Translations under genes and position numbers: made by a program
Notes under the pieces: generated by a model
The model's database searches: none
Told to the model about the DNA's origin: nothing
What the model saw: only the letters and a program-made list of their open reading frames with translations
Shown: one piece after another, positions 48,892 through 60,090 of the stretch
How positions within the stretch are numbered: the first letter of the stretch is position 1
How the letters are laid out: each line of letters begins with the position of its first letter
Assembly (NCBI GenBank): GCA_024195265.1
Contig: JAJLRJ010000002.1
Coordinates: 20,856,070-20,920,069 of the forward strand
DNA from: Dendrophyllia cribrosa
Lineage: Eukaryota; Cnidaria; Anthozoa; Scleractinia; Dendrophylliidae
Direction of reading: 5' to 3'
DNA length: 64,000 nucleotides

Positions 48892-48942
48892 TTGCGTTTG
48901 CACTCTTTGTTTGTACAGCCATGGATGAGCTTATCTACGAGC
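48892..48942 (+). repeat. Short fragment of the gag-containing repeat
   Basis: TTTGTACAGCCATGGATGAG and neighbouring bases match 3005-3037 and 15372-15403, i.e. a piece of the gag-like region in the same orientation. Confidence 0.6.
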
Positions 48943-49059
48943 AAAATAGGTCCGAATTTTCCAAGTTTCGAGCTAAAAATCAACGACAGTATCTGTTGGG
49001 TTTGCTCGTCAAAATTTGCTGAAAAAAGAGTTCGAATTGTTGTTCTTACATTGATTCTG

Positions 49060-49410
49060 CTGTGGTCTGACCAAACGAGAACTCACGCCGTTTGGCCAGG
49101 ACTTGCGTGTAATTGCGATGGTTTGCGTTGACTTGTGATCACTTTGGTCGAGCTCAAATTTTTCGTCCGCAAGTAGGCGCAAGTTTTTCACCGTCTGGCC
49201 ACCAAACGCAAGTTGTCGCAAGTCAACCAAAGTCAAGCGGCCAATTACAAGCATGAATACGTTGTGGGACTTAAGGCCGATCTTACGGGTCAACTTGCGA
49301 CGTAATCCGTACCATTGTAGCCACCCATCGCAAGTCGACACACCAAAGTTGTCTTTTTTCAACTTTTGTTGACTTGCGTTCCTCTGTTTGGCCAGGGCTT
49401 AAGAAGTAAA
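49060..49410 (-). repeat. Short dispersed repeat 3' of gene copy 3
   Basis: Longest of the three CAAGT-rich copies; it includes the part that the SINE-like copy truncates near gene copy 2. Confidence 0.75.
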
Positions 49411-49762
49411 CGGGTTGAATGTGTTAACAACGATATTTTTATTTCTTTTGTTCCCGCCTATTTTGGTCAGTTTCAACTAATACTATAAATAGTGCGCCTG
49501 CTTTTGTCTGACAAAAGTTTAACTTGAAAAACTTGAATTAGTTAGCACATGAAGGCAAATAAAGTTACATGCAAAATTTAAACCAGCCGATGTTTCTGAA
49601 AGTTATTACATTTTTTATCCAGTTCATTTAAAAAAATGACAAGGGCGTTTAATTTGTGTTAAGTTCAGTTAAAGTTACCCAAAACATCAAAACAAAAAGT
49701 TAGTAAGCTACGTTGAAATGAATGCGCGATCTACTGCAGGCGGGAAATGAAAAGTCGAGCTT

Positions 49763-51282
49763 TTAGCGAATTCCAATGGCAGTGGCGTGGAAGCCGTACT
49801 TGTTCCAGCGGTTACTGGAAGTGTAGCAGCCGCAGCCCCCAAAATGCAGCTCTGTCAGGAAGAAAAACTCGTTTGGCATCATGCGATCAGGATGGGTGAT
49901 GGGAATGGCCCTGGAACGCCAGTCCACGGCAACACCGGTGCTCTCGTAAACCAGGTTCGGATGATAGCCACTGGGGGTTTGAAGATTGTGGTTGGGCATG
50001 AACGCAAACAAGCTGTTGGGATTTGCGTCACAGTTTTTAAACTGGATCGTGTGCCCATTAGATTTGAAGCCTTGAAAACTCTTAGCTCGCGCAGCTGATG
50101 CTGGAATGATGCCGAGGAAAATGTATTCGTTCATGAAGGCGTTCTTTGGTGTAGTGTAACCGGAGAAGCTGTTGACCAGAACCCCAAAGTCTGTGTTGGT
50201 GAAAGATGGATGAGGCTGGATCAGAGTATATGACTCGCTGCGGTCAGTCTTTTTCTGCAACTTCAACAGGACATTTTTTTTGTCTCGGAATAGTGCTCTG
50301 ATAATCTGCTCCGCATGTGGACTTCTAGTGAGACTGCGGGGAAGAAAGGTGAAGCCACCGCCATGGATTGCCATCTCACAGTACACCTCAATGGGTTCAA
50401 TGCTTGGCAGTGGCTGTATCTTATACACCCCACTCAGTGAGTTCGGCTCCAGGTCGTAGCAGTCGCTAGGAAACTGACAATAAAAAGAATTTATGCATCA
50501 ATATAGTTAACAACCATTCACCATTCACCGAACACCGAAGTGGAGGTGGCTAGTGCATGGTGGATATTCACCGAGCCTCGAAGCGGCGAGGTAAATATCC
50601 ACCATTGGCCACCGACACTGAGGCGAATAGTTGTTTTAGTGTGTATTGATATAAAACAGTGACATTATATAGCACGAAAATAATGATTTTTAACTCATTT
50701 ATTCCTGTCAGCGATTTCAATCTTCTCGCGCAAATTGCCAATCAGAGCGCGTCAACAATGCTATCGACTGTTTAAGTATATACTAATATATTTTATATAG
50801 TTTTATAGGCCTTTTAACATTATCGAAGGACTTCAGCTGCTAATAAACGTATCCAACGCATCCTTTTAATCTGTGATTACTACTAGCAAGTATTTCTTTT
50901 AAAAGACAAGAAACATGTTTGCGTTCATGGAAACCGAAAAATAAATACAAAATATAGTTCCGTTTTGCTTAACAGTCAGCCAGTGCACTGAAACTATTAG
51001 CAAGTGTCCTTAGTAAGTGGATGGCCAGGATGGAAATGAATTGCAACTCAGAAAACAATTGACCAATTTTCAATGGTCAGAAACTCGGAGTCTTGGTGAA
51101 GTAGCAAAATTATGATGGACTCTAACTAGTTAATGTGTTATTATAAAAGGAAATATGAAAATGGAATGAAAAAACGGAATTCTTACTGTACTAGGTTCCT
51201 CGCAGTTGCAACAACCATTAATATGAGCCGTGTTCCACTGCATTACGATACAAAGGACGATAAGAAAAATGGAAGACCGCAT
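49763..51282 (-). CDS. Secreted fibrinogen-domain-like protein, copy 3 (intact)
   Basis: Exon 1 is 51187-51282 (96 nt), intron 50474-51186 (GTAAGA...CAG) and exon 2 49763-50473 (711 nt with stop); both junctions are phase 0, giving 268 aa. The start was chosen because ATGCGG opens a hydrophobic signal peptide (residues 1 to about 20, MRSSIFLIVLCIV) followed by CCNC. Residues 33-66 (FPSDC...GVYKI...VYCEM) and GGGFTF at 70-75 resemble the first subdomain of fibrinogen-type domains. The rest lacks the usual fibrinogen calcium site and is family-specific: NCDANPNSLFAFMPNH in the middle and HFGGCGCYTSSNRW at 242-255. Known biology of such proteins is extracellular recognition or matrix roles; the function here is unknown. 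A TTTGCAG directly before the ATG suggests a 5' UTR intron. It is the only undamaged copy of three. Confidence 0.85.
50508..50640. mobile_element. Palindromic MITE in intron of gene copy 3
   Basis: Same hairpin as in copies 1 and 2. Here it carries a short duplication, CACCGAACACCGAAG, at one end. Confidence 0.8.
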
Positions 51283-51449
51283 CTGCAAATAAATAGAAAT
51301 AGTTTAAAGCACATGTCATTGTAAATCCAAGCATTAAACGTCAATAAAATCGATTCGTGAAATCGCTTATTCTACCACGTATCACTCTATGTCGACACAG
51401 TCATTGAGGATGATCCATTTACCTTCAACCAAGAGTATAAATTGTCTGT

Positions 51450-52414
51450 AGTGAAAATTTGTGACGAAGGAATCTAAAAATAATAAAGAAAACAAAATAC
51501 AGATTAAGTAATCGCAATTTATTCAGAATACAGCTTCCATTTGAGCCTTTCCCTTTACCCTCTTCTGTTTCTTTTAAGCTGAATCAAACCCCTTTCATAT
51601 ATAGAAGGCTATGGTTAATCCATTTGGGGTCTTCGGAATTTGTGGTTTCATAGTGTTACGTACAGTTTCATCCAGTTTGACTCATTTTCGAGCAGGATTT
51701 AAAAGTAAATCCTTCCCATAGGGCTCTAAATTTATGCCAGAAAAATAACCTAGCATAAAGCACAAACTGCACCGATCAAACGAGCGCACTTTTTGTATAA
51801 GACGAGAAGTGCTTGTGTGTAGTTGGTTTGCAACCATTCCCTGAAGATTTTAAAGACAATAAAGCGCAGTGACCATGCTGGACGAGGTGTACGGAACAAA
51901 AGAAAGTAAGAGAAGCTAATGAGAAATCTTTTGCGTAGTCTTACACCAGCGTGACGTCAGGTAAAACATTCCTGTGCCTTTATGTATGGGTCGTGTCTTT
52001 ATGTCGCTTCCAGAAAGAACTCGTTGTGTTGTCTTGTCGTGTATCGCAAGACTGCAGAACCTTTTTCTTATGTTTTGTTGTTGTGGCAGGTGTTATATAT
52101 TTTTTTGTATCACTAGAAGTACAAACAGTAATTTCAATATTCTGCAATAGTTAGAATTTCTAAATTAATTCATGTAAAATGATTTTCTAATTTCAGGAAC
52201 CGCATACGAACAATTTCACTATAAAACACAAATCTTTAGTTTTACACGAAAAGTATTTATCCCCCCCACCACCCTCCAGATTCAGGAACTCAAAAAAGCC
52301 CAGCCTTAATAAGGCTTAGGAAACATATTATCGATAATATTTCATCGCGCCGAATATGAAAAATATAAAAGGTTCTGTACACTTTCTATGCTCGAACAAT
52401 CGAAGGCCATGATA
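51450..52414. other. Stretch with no recognisable gene
   Basis: The segment 51460-51760 is the inverted, diverged counterpart of 39880-40140 near gene copy 2, extending the shared upstream flank. No gene is seen. Confidence 0.5.
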
Positions 52415-54490
52415 ACAGCTCCTTAAAGTGTAGAGTTGGAATTGAAAGCTGTGTAGGAAGTTAAAGCTTCTTCGATTAAACTAGAATTTAACTTAATTTT
52501 ATCGGCTGTTTGTTAAATTTTCCTTTGAATATTGAATCGTGAACATAAATTTCACTAGTTTCGCATGTGTTCAAGCAAACGTATCGACATGTTTAGAGGA
52601 TAGTTTGCAGAAATATTCAATTTCAATACATGGTACCTGCTTTTGACATTACGCTCTCTTCACCGTTTTAGAGCACAGTTTTGACGTGCTATGATCTTTA
52701 TGATCTTTATAAACGTTTAAATTTATTAATTTTTTAGTGGAATTTTTGACAAATATAATAACAAATAATAATATAGGTTCAATAAAGGCAGCCTTTTTCG
52801 TTATTCCTTTAATTTAATTTAATTGCAGCAATAGAACAACAGAATGATCCATTGCTATCTATAATTTAGTTTTTATTGATTAAAAACGTATAAAAACGCT
52901 AAAAAAAACCAGACACAAAATATATCAATTGCAAAACGACAGCGTACAATAAATAAAGGCAGCCTTCTTCCTAATTCTTTTATTTACTATCATTTAATTT
53001 AATTACAGCAATAAAACAACAAACCGATCCATTTTTATTTTTTGTTTATTTTTTATTGATTAAAAAACTTACAAAAACACAAAAAGGCAGACACAAAATA
53101 AATCAATTGCAAAACGATTGCGTATATAATATTGCTTACCTTAAAAAACTTAATAACTAAATTAAATTGTTTCAACAAGATATTTAAAATTTTAAAAGCT
53201 TTGCTTTGTTTTATTTTGTTCCTTTTCGTCATGTTTCCAGTAATGGAGGTAATATTTTGCAATTTTGTATGCAATAATTTAGCTTCCTAATAATTTGTAG
53301 AGGCTGCTGTCTAATATTTAAAGTTTCAAAAAAAATTATTTTATTCCGCACTCATACATATTGGCATAAAGCCACACAGTGCCTCTTTATATAAATACCA
53401 AAGTGTCCTATTAAATACCATAGTTTCCCATTTCTTTGGTCTTTGTCCTTGAGAAGAACTGCTCCGGATTTTTTTCGCGAATTCTCAAAGGCTAAGCCCG
53501 GCCTAAAAATGGTTTCCGAGAGATTTCGGCGAATCTGAATAGCGAGATTGGGATGTATCAGTACCAGTCCTTTTTAGTGAAGTATCAATCCCTTTTTTAG
53601 ATTTGCTTCCCTGCAGAATTCTATTTATCCAATCTTCCTTCTTTTGATAGAAACTAGCAAATGAGGCAAAGGTTGCTTTGGACTTTCGATCCGACGAGCA
53701 ATTAATCGGTTCTCCGCGCCATCTATGTAACGGATACGGAAAGGGTTTTACCGACACCTGTTTCGTTTTCCTTAAGAAACACGAAAGAAAAATAGAGTGA
53801 ATAGTGAATAGGTAAATTATTGACAAGACAAGTGGCTCCAGGGCAGTTTCTTTAGCAGTAAGCGACTGAAAATGCTTACTATTATAATTCTAGTCCATCT
53901 CAAGGTTACACGAAAATTTCAAGGTTTTATTCGCATAGTTGATAGGGTAAATAAGTCACCTAAAAAGGATTCAAAAGCTGATGTTGTGATTACTAGCCCT
54001 TCGTCAGAGCGAATGCAACCATTCCCCTATTTTTCACCTGGTTGAAGACAGTAAATATGGAGCACAGTTTCTAAAAACGGTCGCTAGCTAAGTGCAAGAA
54101 AGTAACAAAATTTGTCATCTTACCAAGGGAGAATTGAACTTTAAAAACCAGCGCAGTCACTCTAACTCCTCTGTATCAGCTGTTAAAACGAAGAACTGAA
54201 AGGGAAGTGGCAGTCAAACTTCTTTAATTAAAGAATAATTTAATTTATTGCGTTGTTTGGTCAGCCTTTTTGTTTCATCATTAAACTGTGATTGGACATC
54301 GATTAGTTTAAACACCTTTGTCATCACCGAAATAAGGGAAATATTTTTAGCTGTACAACCGTGCGAGAGGCGTAAGCAGGTTATAAGTGCATAGGAACGA
54401 AACTTTTACTGCATATTCCCGCTTTAATGGGCACCTTCAGTACCACGATTTGGTGTCCGTTATAAAGCGATTCTATAGACTGTAAAGTGG
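52415..54490 (+). repeat. Retroelement-associated repeat, copy D (interrupted)
   Basis: 52415-52720 and 53595-54490 correspond in order to 12980-13950. About 870 bp including a tandem repeat separates the two parts. It shows the unoccupied site of the foldback MITE near 54449. No intact retroelement protein is seen. Confidence 0.75.
52770..53135 (+). repeat. Two tandem copies of a ~180-bp AT-rich unit
   Basis: Both units share AATAAAGGCAGCCTT, TTTAATTTAATT(G/A)CAGCAATA, TTTTTATTGATTAAAAA and CAATTGCAAAACGA in order. Confidence 0.85.
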
Positions 54491-54834
54491 AATTTATTCA
54501 GTAAATCGCCTACAATTTTCGGGATTTTGAGATGACTTCTGTCCGTAATAGGCGATTTTCTCGATGGCGTCATTTGACTACAAGTAATAAAATATATTTC
54601 TTTTTTATTTTCTTATTTAATTTTTTTTTATTAACGATGACTATACTATTGAGATTACAATATACTTTTTTTAATTACTGATTTTCTTGGCCATTTCTTG
54701 GCGAAGAATTTATTTTGGCCCTCAGTTTTTGAGATGACCTCTTGAGGGTCGTGTTTAAGGGTACTCTCTTTAAGGAAGGTATTTTTTGTCTTTATCGACT
54801 TCAATCGATTTTTAAAACATTTTTGCTTATTTCT

Positions 54835-55210
54835 TAGCGTATACGGGACCATCTGTTTCCGCTAAGAATGAGACGACTGTGCCCTAATTTTATGGGACCA
54901 TCCGTGCTCGTAAAATAAGCAAACTATCTGTGCCCGGAGAGTCATAGGACCATTTATGCCAAAAGCGGAACATGGGACTAGCTGTGACCAGAGAAAAAGG
55001 GACTATCTGTGCCCTAATTATATGGGACCATCTGTGCCCGTGAAATAAGGGACTATATATGCCAGGGAAGCATAGGACCATCTGTGCCCAAAGAATATGG
55101 TACAAGTTGAGCCCAGAGAGAAAGAAAAAAATCTGTGCCGGGAGAGGAAGGGACCATTTGTGCCCGAAGAGTACGTGACTAGTTGTGCCGGGAGAGTACG
55201 AGTCCATTGC
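54835..55210 (+). repeat. Degenerate ~30-bp minisatellite
   Basis: The motif GGGACCATCTGTGCCCG followed by an A/G-rich spacer recurs about ten times with variation. Minus-strand frames through it (78 and 105 codons) are by-products. Confidence 0.8.
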
Positions 55211-55415
55211 AGATAGGCGAAAATGCTAAAAATGGTTACATTAAGGACAATCATCCTTGATATCAGTTTCGAATCACTAGAAATTTAACACCGAGCGCAG
55301 TAGGTTGCAGAGGAGTCCATGATACTGGAATTTCAGGCTCTTTTATTCACTACGAGCGCGGGAGGTTTCTTTCATCCTGTGGATGCTCGTTGGTACTAAT
55401 TTTTTCATTATTTTT

Positions 55416-55710
55416 ATAACTCACTTATTTAAAAACCGTGTGTGTGTCCAACGTGGTCTAGTGGTTAAGTATGGCGCACTCATCGCCGCGGCATAAAAAT
55501 CATTTGTCGGTGTGGGAACAATATTTTCTTTTTCAGGACCCTTTGTCGCCCACCTGGCTAACAGGGTCCACATTTGTGGTTAATGTATCTCCATGGGTAT
55601 TTACAATTGAAAGCCATAGAAATGTGATACGAATGAAGCATAGCTGTTTCAGTACTATCAAGTTTGAATATAGAATATACTTTTAGTATTCTTATCTTTT
55701 GACTCTGAAA
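55416..55710 (+). repeat. SINE-like repeat, copy B
   Basis: Partner of 42408-42688, with the A-box-like GTGGTCTAGTGG at about 55454. It has an extra segment around 55540-55570 and a short internal insertion near its 3' end. Confidence 0.75.
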
Positions 55711-55774
55711 CTTTATAAACAATTATTGGATGAGATTTTTGTGATAACCGGAATAATCAACTCAAGTAAATTAA

Positions 55775-56428
55775 GGCATGGGTCTCCCGCCATTTCACAC
55801 AAAAAGTGAGGGGGGTGGTCTATCTTTTGAGCTTTTATCCATAAGAACGAAAACCTTTGGCAGAATAAACGGTTTGCAAATGTGGTTATTTTCGTACGCA
55901 GAAAATATAGAAATTAAATCACGTGACTTGTCAGGGCTATTTTTAGCTGAAAAATCTTATACACAAAATGGGAACACTTTTTATTATTTCCTGGAGTCTG
56001 CCATCAGCTTTATGATTTTAAGGACACAAGGTAGATCATTTCTGTGCTTGGCAACTTTAAGATAATTTAAAAGAAAGGCAGGAAAAAAGAAATAACTGTT
56101 ATGGGGGACTGGGCACTAGTACAAAGTACCGTTTATTTTCAAACGTAATGAAATATTCAACAATTGCCAAGCACAGATCTTTTTTTGCTCCTCTTAGGAC
56201 TTATCTGGCAGTAGTCAAGTTTATTTATGGTTGTCATAAACGGTTCCCATCTTTGATTTTGTTTTTTTGTGGCCGTATCAAGTCACGTGACCTAATTTGC
56301 ATATCTTCTATATGCTAAAATTACTGCATTAAGTAAGCATTCCAAAGTTTTATGTTTTTATGGCTAAAGCCTCCGAAGAAGACCACCCCCCCGGCTACCC
56401 TTTTTTGAAAATAACTGTTGACCCATGC
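55775..56428. mobile_element. MITE with TTAA/TTAG flanks, 654 bp
   Basis: Termini GGCATGGGTC and its reverse complement lie next to TTAA (55771-55774) and TTAG (56429-56432). The subterminal region pairs GGGGGGTGGTC with GACCACCCCCCC. Confidence 0.7.
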
Positions 56429-56677
56429 CTTAGTCACCTGAGAAGTTGAAGGTAAGTGTTATCAGCCGAATCCGAATATCACAAAAACCGAATCTAATAA
56501 TTGTTTTATATATTTTTCATTGTTTTAAAGAAAATAACGACAAACGCACTTTCGCACGGAACATAGTTTATTATTTTCCAACAAGAATAGAATTCACCAC
56601 CTGTGAACTTTACATTGCTCTTGGAAATATAGTAATAGTACTGAGTAACTTTAGGGACGGACCATTAGAAAAGTGAT

Positions 56678-56711
<34 letters not shown>

Positions 56712-57341
56712 GGGGAAAAGAACAAAAAAAAATTCGTGCAGGGGAAAATGCCAGGAAAAAAAATTCGTGCAAAGTTCAAGGCAAAGAAAAAAAAATTCAT
56801 ACAGAAGGAGAAGTCCTATTGTGGTTGTTATTTAATATATAAAAGCTGCCAAAGTGCCTATTGAAAATAGCGCTCTTGGCGTTTCAAAAATTCAAAACAT
56901 TCTTGGGGCCTTCCTATACTATTATTTATAAATAGTATTATAAAGGTGACAGGCCAAACACGACTCCCGCTAGTCGCAAAATGTATAAAGAAGCCTTTAG
57001 AAATGCTTTCCCAAGAAGGTCTACGAGATATTTGTTCCCTTTAGATCACCAATATAGAATTGTGACTAGTCACTATTATCTCTGTCTCAGTTTTGCATGC
57101 TCGATATGTATTGTATGACTCTTTGATGATCTTTGGGATAATAATCTCTTAAGTGACAGGAGATTTTCATGCTGTGTAGCCATTTATGGAATTATTGTTT
57201 CTCTATGCCTTCATTATGCTAGCTCTCTTGGCATATGTTAGGGCTTCTTTGGCTAACTTTTGTTGCAAGATATGTAGTGATCGGCTGCAGTTTTTGTTAT
57301 TGTTATGAATATGCTAGGATCAGTCAATCTCTCAGCCCGTG

Positions 57342-57499
57342 CAGGGGCGTAGCTACCTGTACGCACGTACGCACGTGCGTACCTGAAAAAGTCGGGAAAA
57401 AAGAAAGATTTGGGACTTGAGGGTGGGGGTGGGGGAGGTAGGGGGAGTGTTTGGAAATTGATTGTGCGTACCTCTGAAAAATTCCTGGCTACGCCCCTG
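57342..57499. mobile_element. 158-bp hAT-like MITE
   Basis: CAGGGGCGTAGC at left and GCTACGCCCCTG at right are perfect inverted ends. The flanks do not show a clean 8-bp duplication. It contains ACGCACGTACGCACGTGCGT near the left end. Confidence 0.75.
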
Positions 57500-57638
57500 C
57501 CGTGATTTAGTGTCAAAGTCTGCGGTGTGCAAGACTTGTGAGAAAGTAGATCTTTATCACGGATGTAGGCGTCTAAGATCAAAGTCTGAAGCTGCCGTGT
57601 CTCTATTGGAATCATGACTTCTTGCAGTTTATGTTTTA

Positions 57639-57909
57639 CAGTGGCGGATCCAGGGGGAGGGTCGGGGGGGTCCGGACCCCACTTTCAGACCTGTGTCTCC
57701 CTTGTGGTTCATAAAAATAATAGAATAAAATTGTTTTATACGTAGTTGTTTCACCTCCACCAATTGACTGATTGTCCAGTTTTTGACTTAACAAACGCTT
57801 TTCGAGTTTCAGGAGTGCTGGAAATGGCGTTTCAGAGGGTAAAATTGGAAAAATTTCCGGGCAGGCATGAACCCGGACCCCCCTTTCAGAATCCCTGGAT
57901 CCGCCTCTG
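57639..57909. mobile_element. 271-bp MITE with CAGWGGCGGATCCAGGG ends
   Basis: Inverted 17-bp ends have one mismatch, with TTTTA directly repeated at both flanks (57634-57638 and 57910-57914... read as TTTTA). The GGGTCCGGACCCC block is mirrored near the right end as CCCGGACCCCCC. Confidence 0.75.
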
Positions 57910-58894
57910 TTTTAGCTCCTTGTTTTATATATAGTTCTGTTTCTGAGAAGTGTTTCTTGGAGCTTGAAGAACCTCCGTTGTTTCATCATGGCGTTATTGC
58001 ATCCCGACATGGCTTGAACAGATACGGTGATCTGTTTTGAAAATCTCACGGACGCTAGTGAATTCTTACGTTTTTCTTAAGCAAGACTCGAGTTTCGGTT
58101 CTTAGGTGAACCTCATCAGTTGCTCCCATAAGTAACTGTCTCGCGGAATAATATGAAATTATTCCGTTGTACATGAAATTTTTGCCGCTTTTGTACTCTT
58201 GGGAAGGATCGAGTGTTCCGTTTTCTCATTGGCTCGTTTAATTGAACCAATGGCATTGGTGTAGTTTCGATCCGACGTTAAGTTGTGTTTCTTTCTGAGG
58301 CTTTATTCTTAATTTCATAGCATGTATGATACAGTGTATTTTCTGACACAAAGAACAGTTCTTTTAGTGTTGTAGAGAGGAGGTCTCGTGTATGTCTCAA
58401 TGAATTCAAGATACACTGCATATTTTTTCTACAACAGGCGTGTAATTCTGGTGTCAAGTTGTGTTTGCTTCATGCGTTCCATAATAGGATATAGTCTTGT
58501 GCAACGTAGCGGACTATTCCTAATATATATTTTTCAAATATACGTAATGGTCAAAAATGGTTTTTAAGTATTACACCTTTTTTTTTAATTAGTAAATGAA
58601 GAACAAAGCAATATTTGTCTAAAAAAAAAATTCGTGCAGAGGGTTTCACCTGCAAAAAAAATCCTGCACAAGCAATGGGCGAAAAAAAAAATTCGTGCAA
58701 GCTGAAAATCCCCCACCCCCCCCCCATCACTTTTCTAATGGTCCGCCCCTTATTTAACGTCCAAAACGTGGGGAGTGGTTGCCAAGTCTTCCGAGCTAGA
58801 GGCTTATGTTAAAAAACGCTCGACTAGAAAAAAAAAACATCTAGAATTAAATATAGACAATCCTTAAATAACAACTAATCCTAATACCGTAAAG

Positions 58895-58990
58895 TTCCGA
58901 TAGTAACGAACCCCCGAAAGTAGCGAGCCCCCGAAAGTAACGACATCCGCCCCCCCCCCTCGAAAGTAGCAATCTCTCGAAAGTATGGGA
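58895..58990 (+). repeat. Short tandem CGAAAGTAGCGA-type repeat
   Basis: About five units of CCCCCGAAAGTAACGA variants with a C run in the middle. Confidence 0.75.
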
Positions 58991-59039
58991 AGCCTTATGC
59001 CACCATTCGTCCTTGACATCAGTTCGATTCACTGATGGC

Positions 59040-59725
59040 GCGATGTAAGAATTAAACCGGTATAATTTCGTATTAAGTACCGGAACGTTTCTTCAAATCA
59101 GTTTAAAATGAAAACTCTATATACTGCAGACTAAAACGCAGCGGTGCGTCATGCAGTAGAAACAGTTTAGCTTTCCTCCTCTGGGTCTAAAATAACTCCT
59201 TATATACTGTCGCACTGTCTGTTGTCTATTTTTTTTTGGGTCGTTTCTCCTTCCTACCTAAATTTTACCCTTTCTCCCTGATTTTGGTTTAGTAAGTACC
59301 TTGAAGCTTGCTATGCAACATTACATTTCAGAATTCCCTACAAAAAGATTTATTGTCAAGAGAGGTTTTTTTTTCCAAGCCCTGATTAAGATAAATGAAT
59401 AGACTTACAGTCTGCAACATTTAAAACGTATCTTACTTATAACCGATATACATCGAACTTTAACGGCTTGGTCGGATTAATGTGGTGGTAGACGATCTTA
59501 ATAACAGGTTCTTATCCCGCCCTTCTCAGTTGTTTTGATTGTCTAGGCGTAACAGACCGCAATAGAAAGGAAAGTGGTCTCGACAGTCTTGTGACAATAT
59601 ATTTGTCAGAACAGTCATAACGGAGACAAGAGATAAATGACGGTCATGAATGTTCGACGAGAAGATCCGATAAATACTGCGATCACATTTCTAACCCTAG
59701 GAACCCTAGGGTCCATATCTATAGG
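59040..59725. other. Stretch with no recognisable gene
   Basis: Unique-looking sequence on the 3' side of the GPCR gene. It could contain its 3' UTR only if that is long. Confidence 0.45.
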
Positions 59726-59727
59726 GT

Positions 59728-59812
59728 AACCTAATCAACCCGGTTATTACCTTATTAACCCGGTTATTACCTTATTAACCCGGTTATTACCTAATCAACC
59801 CGGTTATTTTTA
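59728..59812 (+). repeat. 20-bp tandem repeat, four to five units
   Basis: Units of AACCCGGTTATTACCT followed by AATC or TATT. Confidence 0.9.
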
Positions 59813-60090
59813 ATACCTCCTGAAATAAGAGTACAAATCCAATTTCGGTCTTTATCAAGAGAACATAAAGCTCTTTATATATTTATGTTTCTTTCGCTCA
59901 AATCCGCTCACAGGCCGCGGCTTTAACACCGACAACAGAGGGGATAACACGGACATTTCTAAAAAAGCAATATTTCATTTCAATGAAAATGATTTTCTTC
60001 AGTCTTTCTCCCTTTCCATGTTCCCTCTCCCTTCTCCCTATTTTATACGTTGTTTCTCCCTTCTCCATTCATTCACTCTCCATTCGTAAT

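Larger units (their letters stand above)
56653..58750. mobile_element. 2.1-kb element with inverted poly-G ends
   Basis: The left end AGGGACGGACCATTAGAAAA runs into GTGATGGGGG and a long G run (56678-56711). The right end is the reverse complement with a C run (58713-58725). Inside each end are inverted AAAAAATTCGTGCA words. A solo copy of one end is at 46990-47185. It may be one element or two short elements facing each other. Confidence 0.6.

Noticed and set aside
54890..55254. Minus-strand frames of 78 and 105 codons with SPGT and GHKWS repeats
   Set aside because: They are translations of the degenerate minisatellite.
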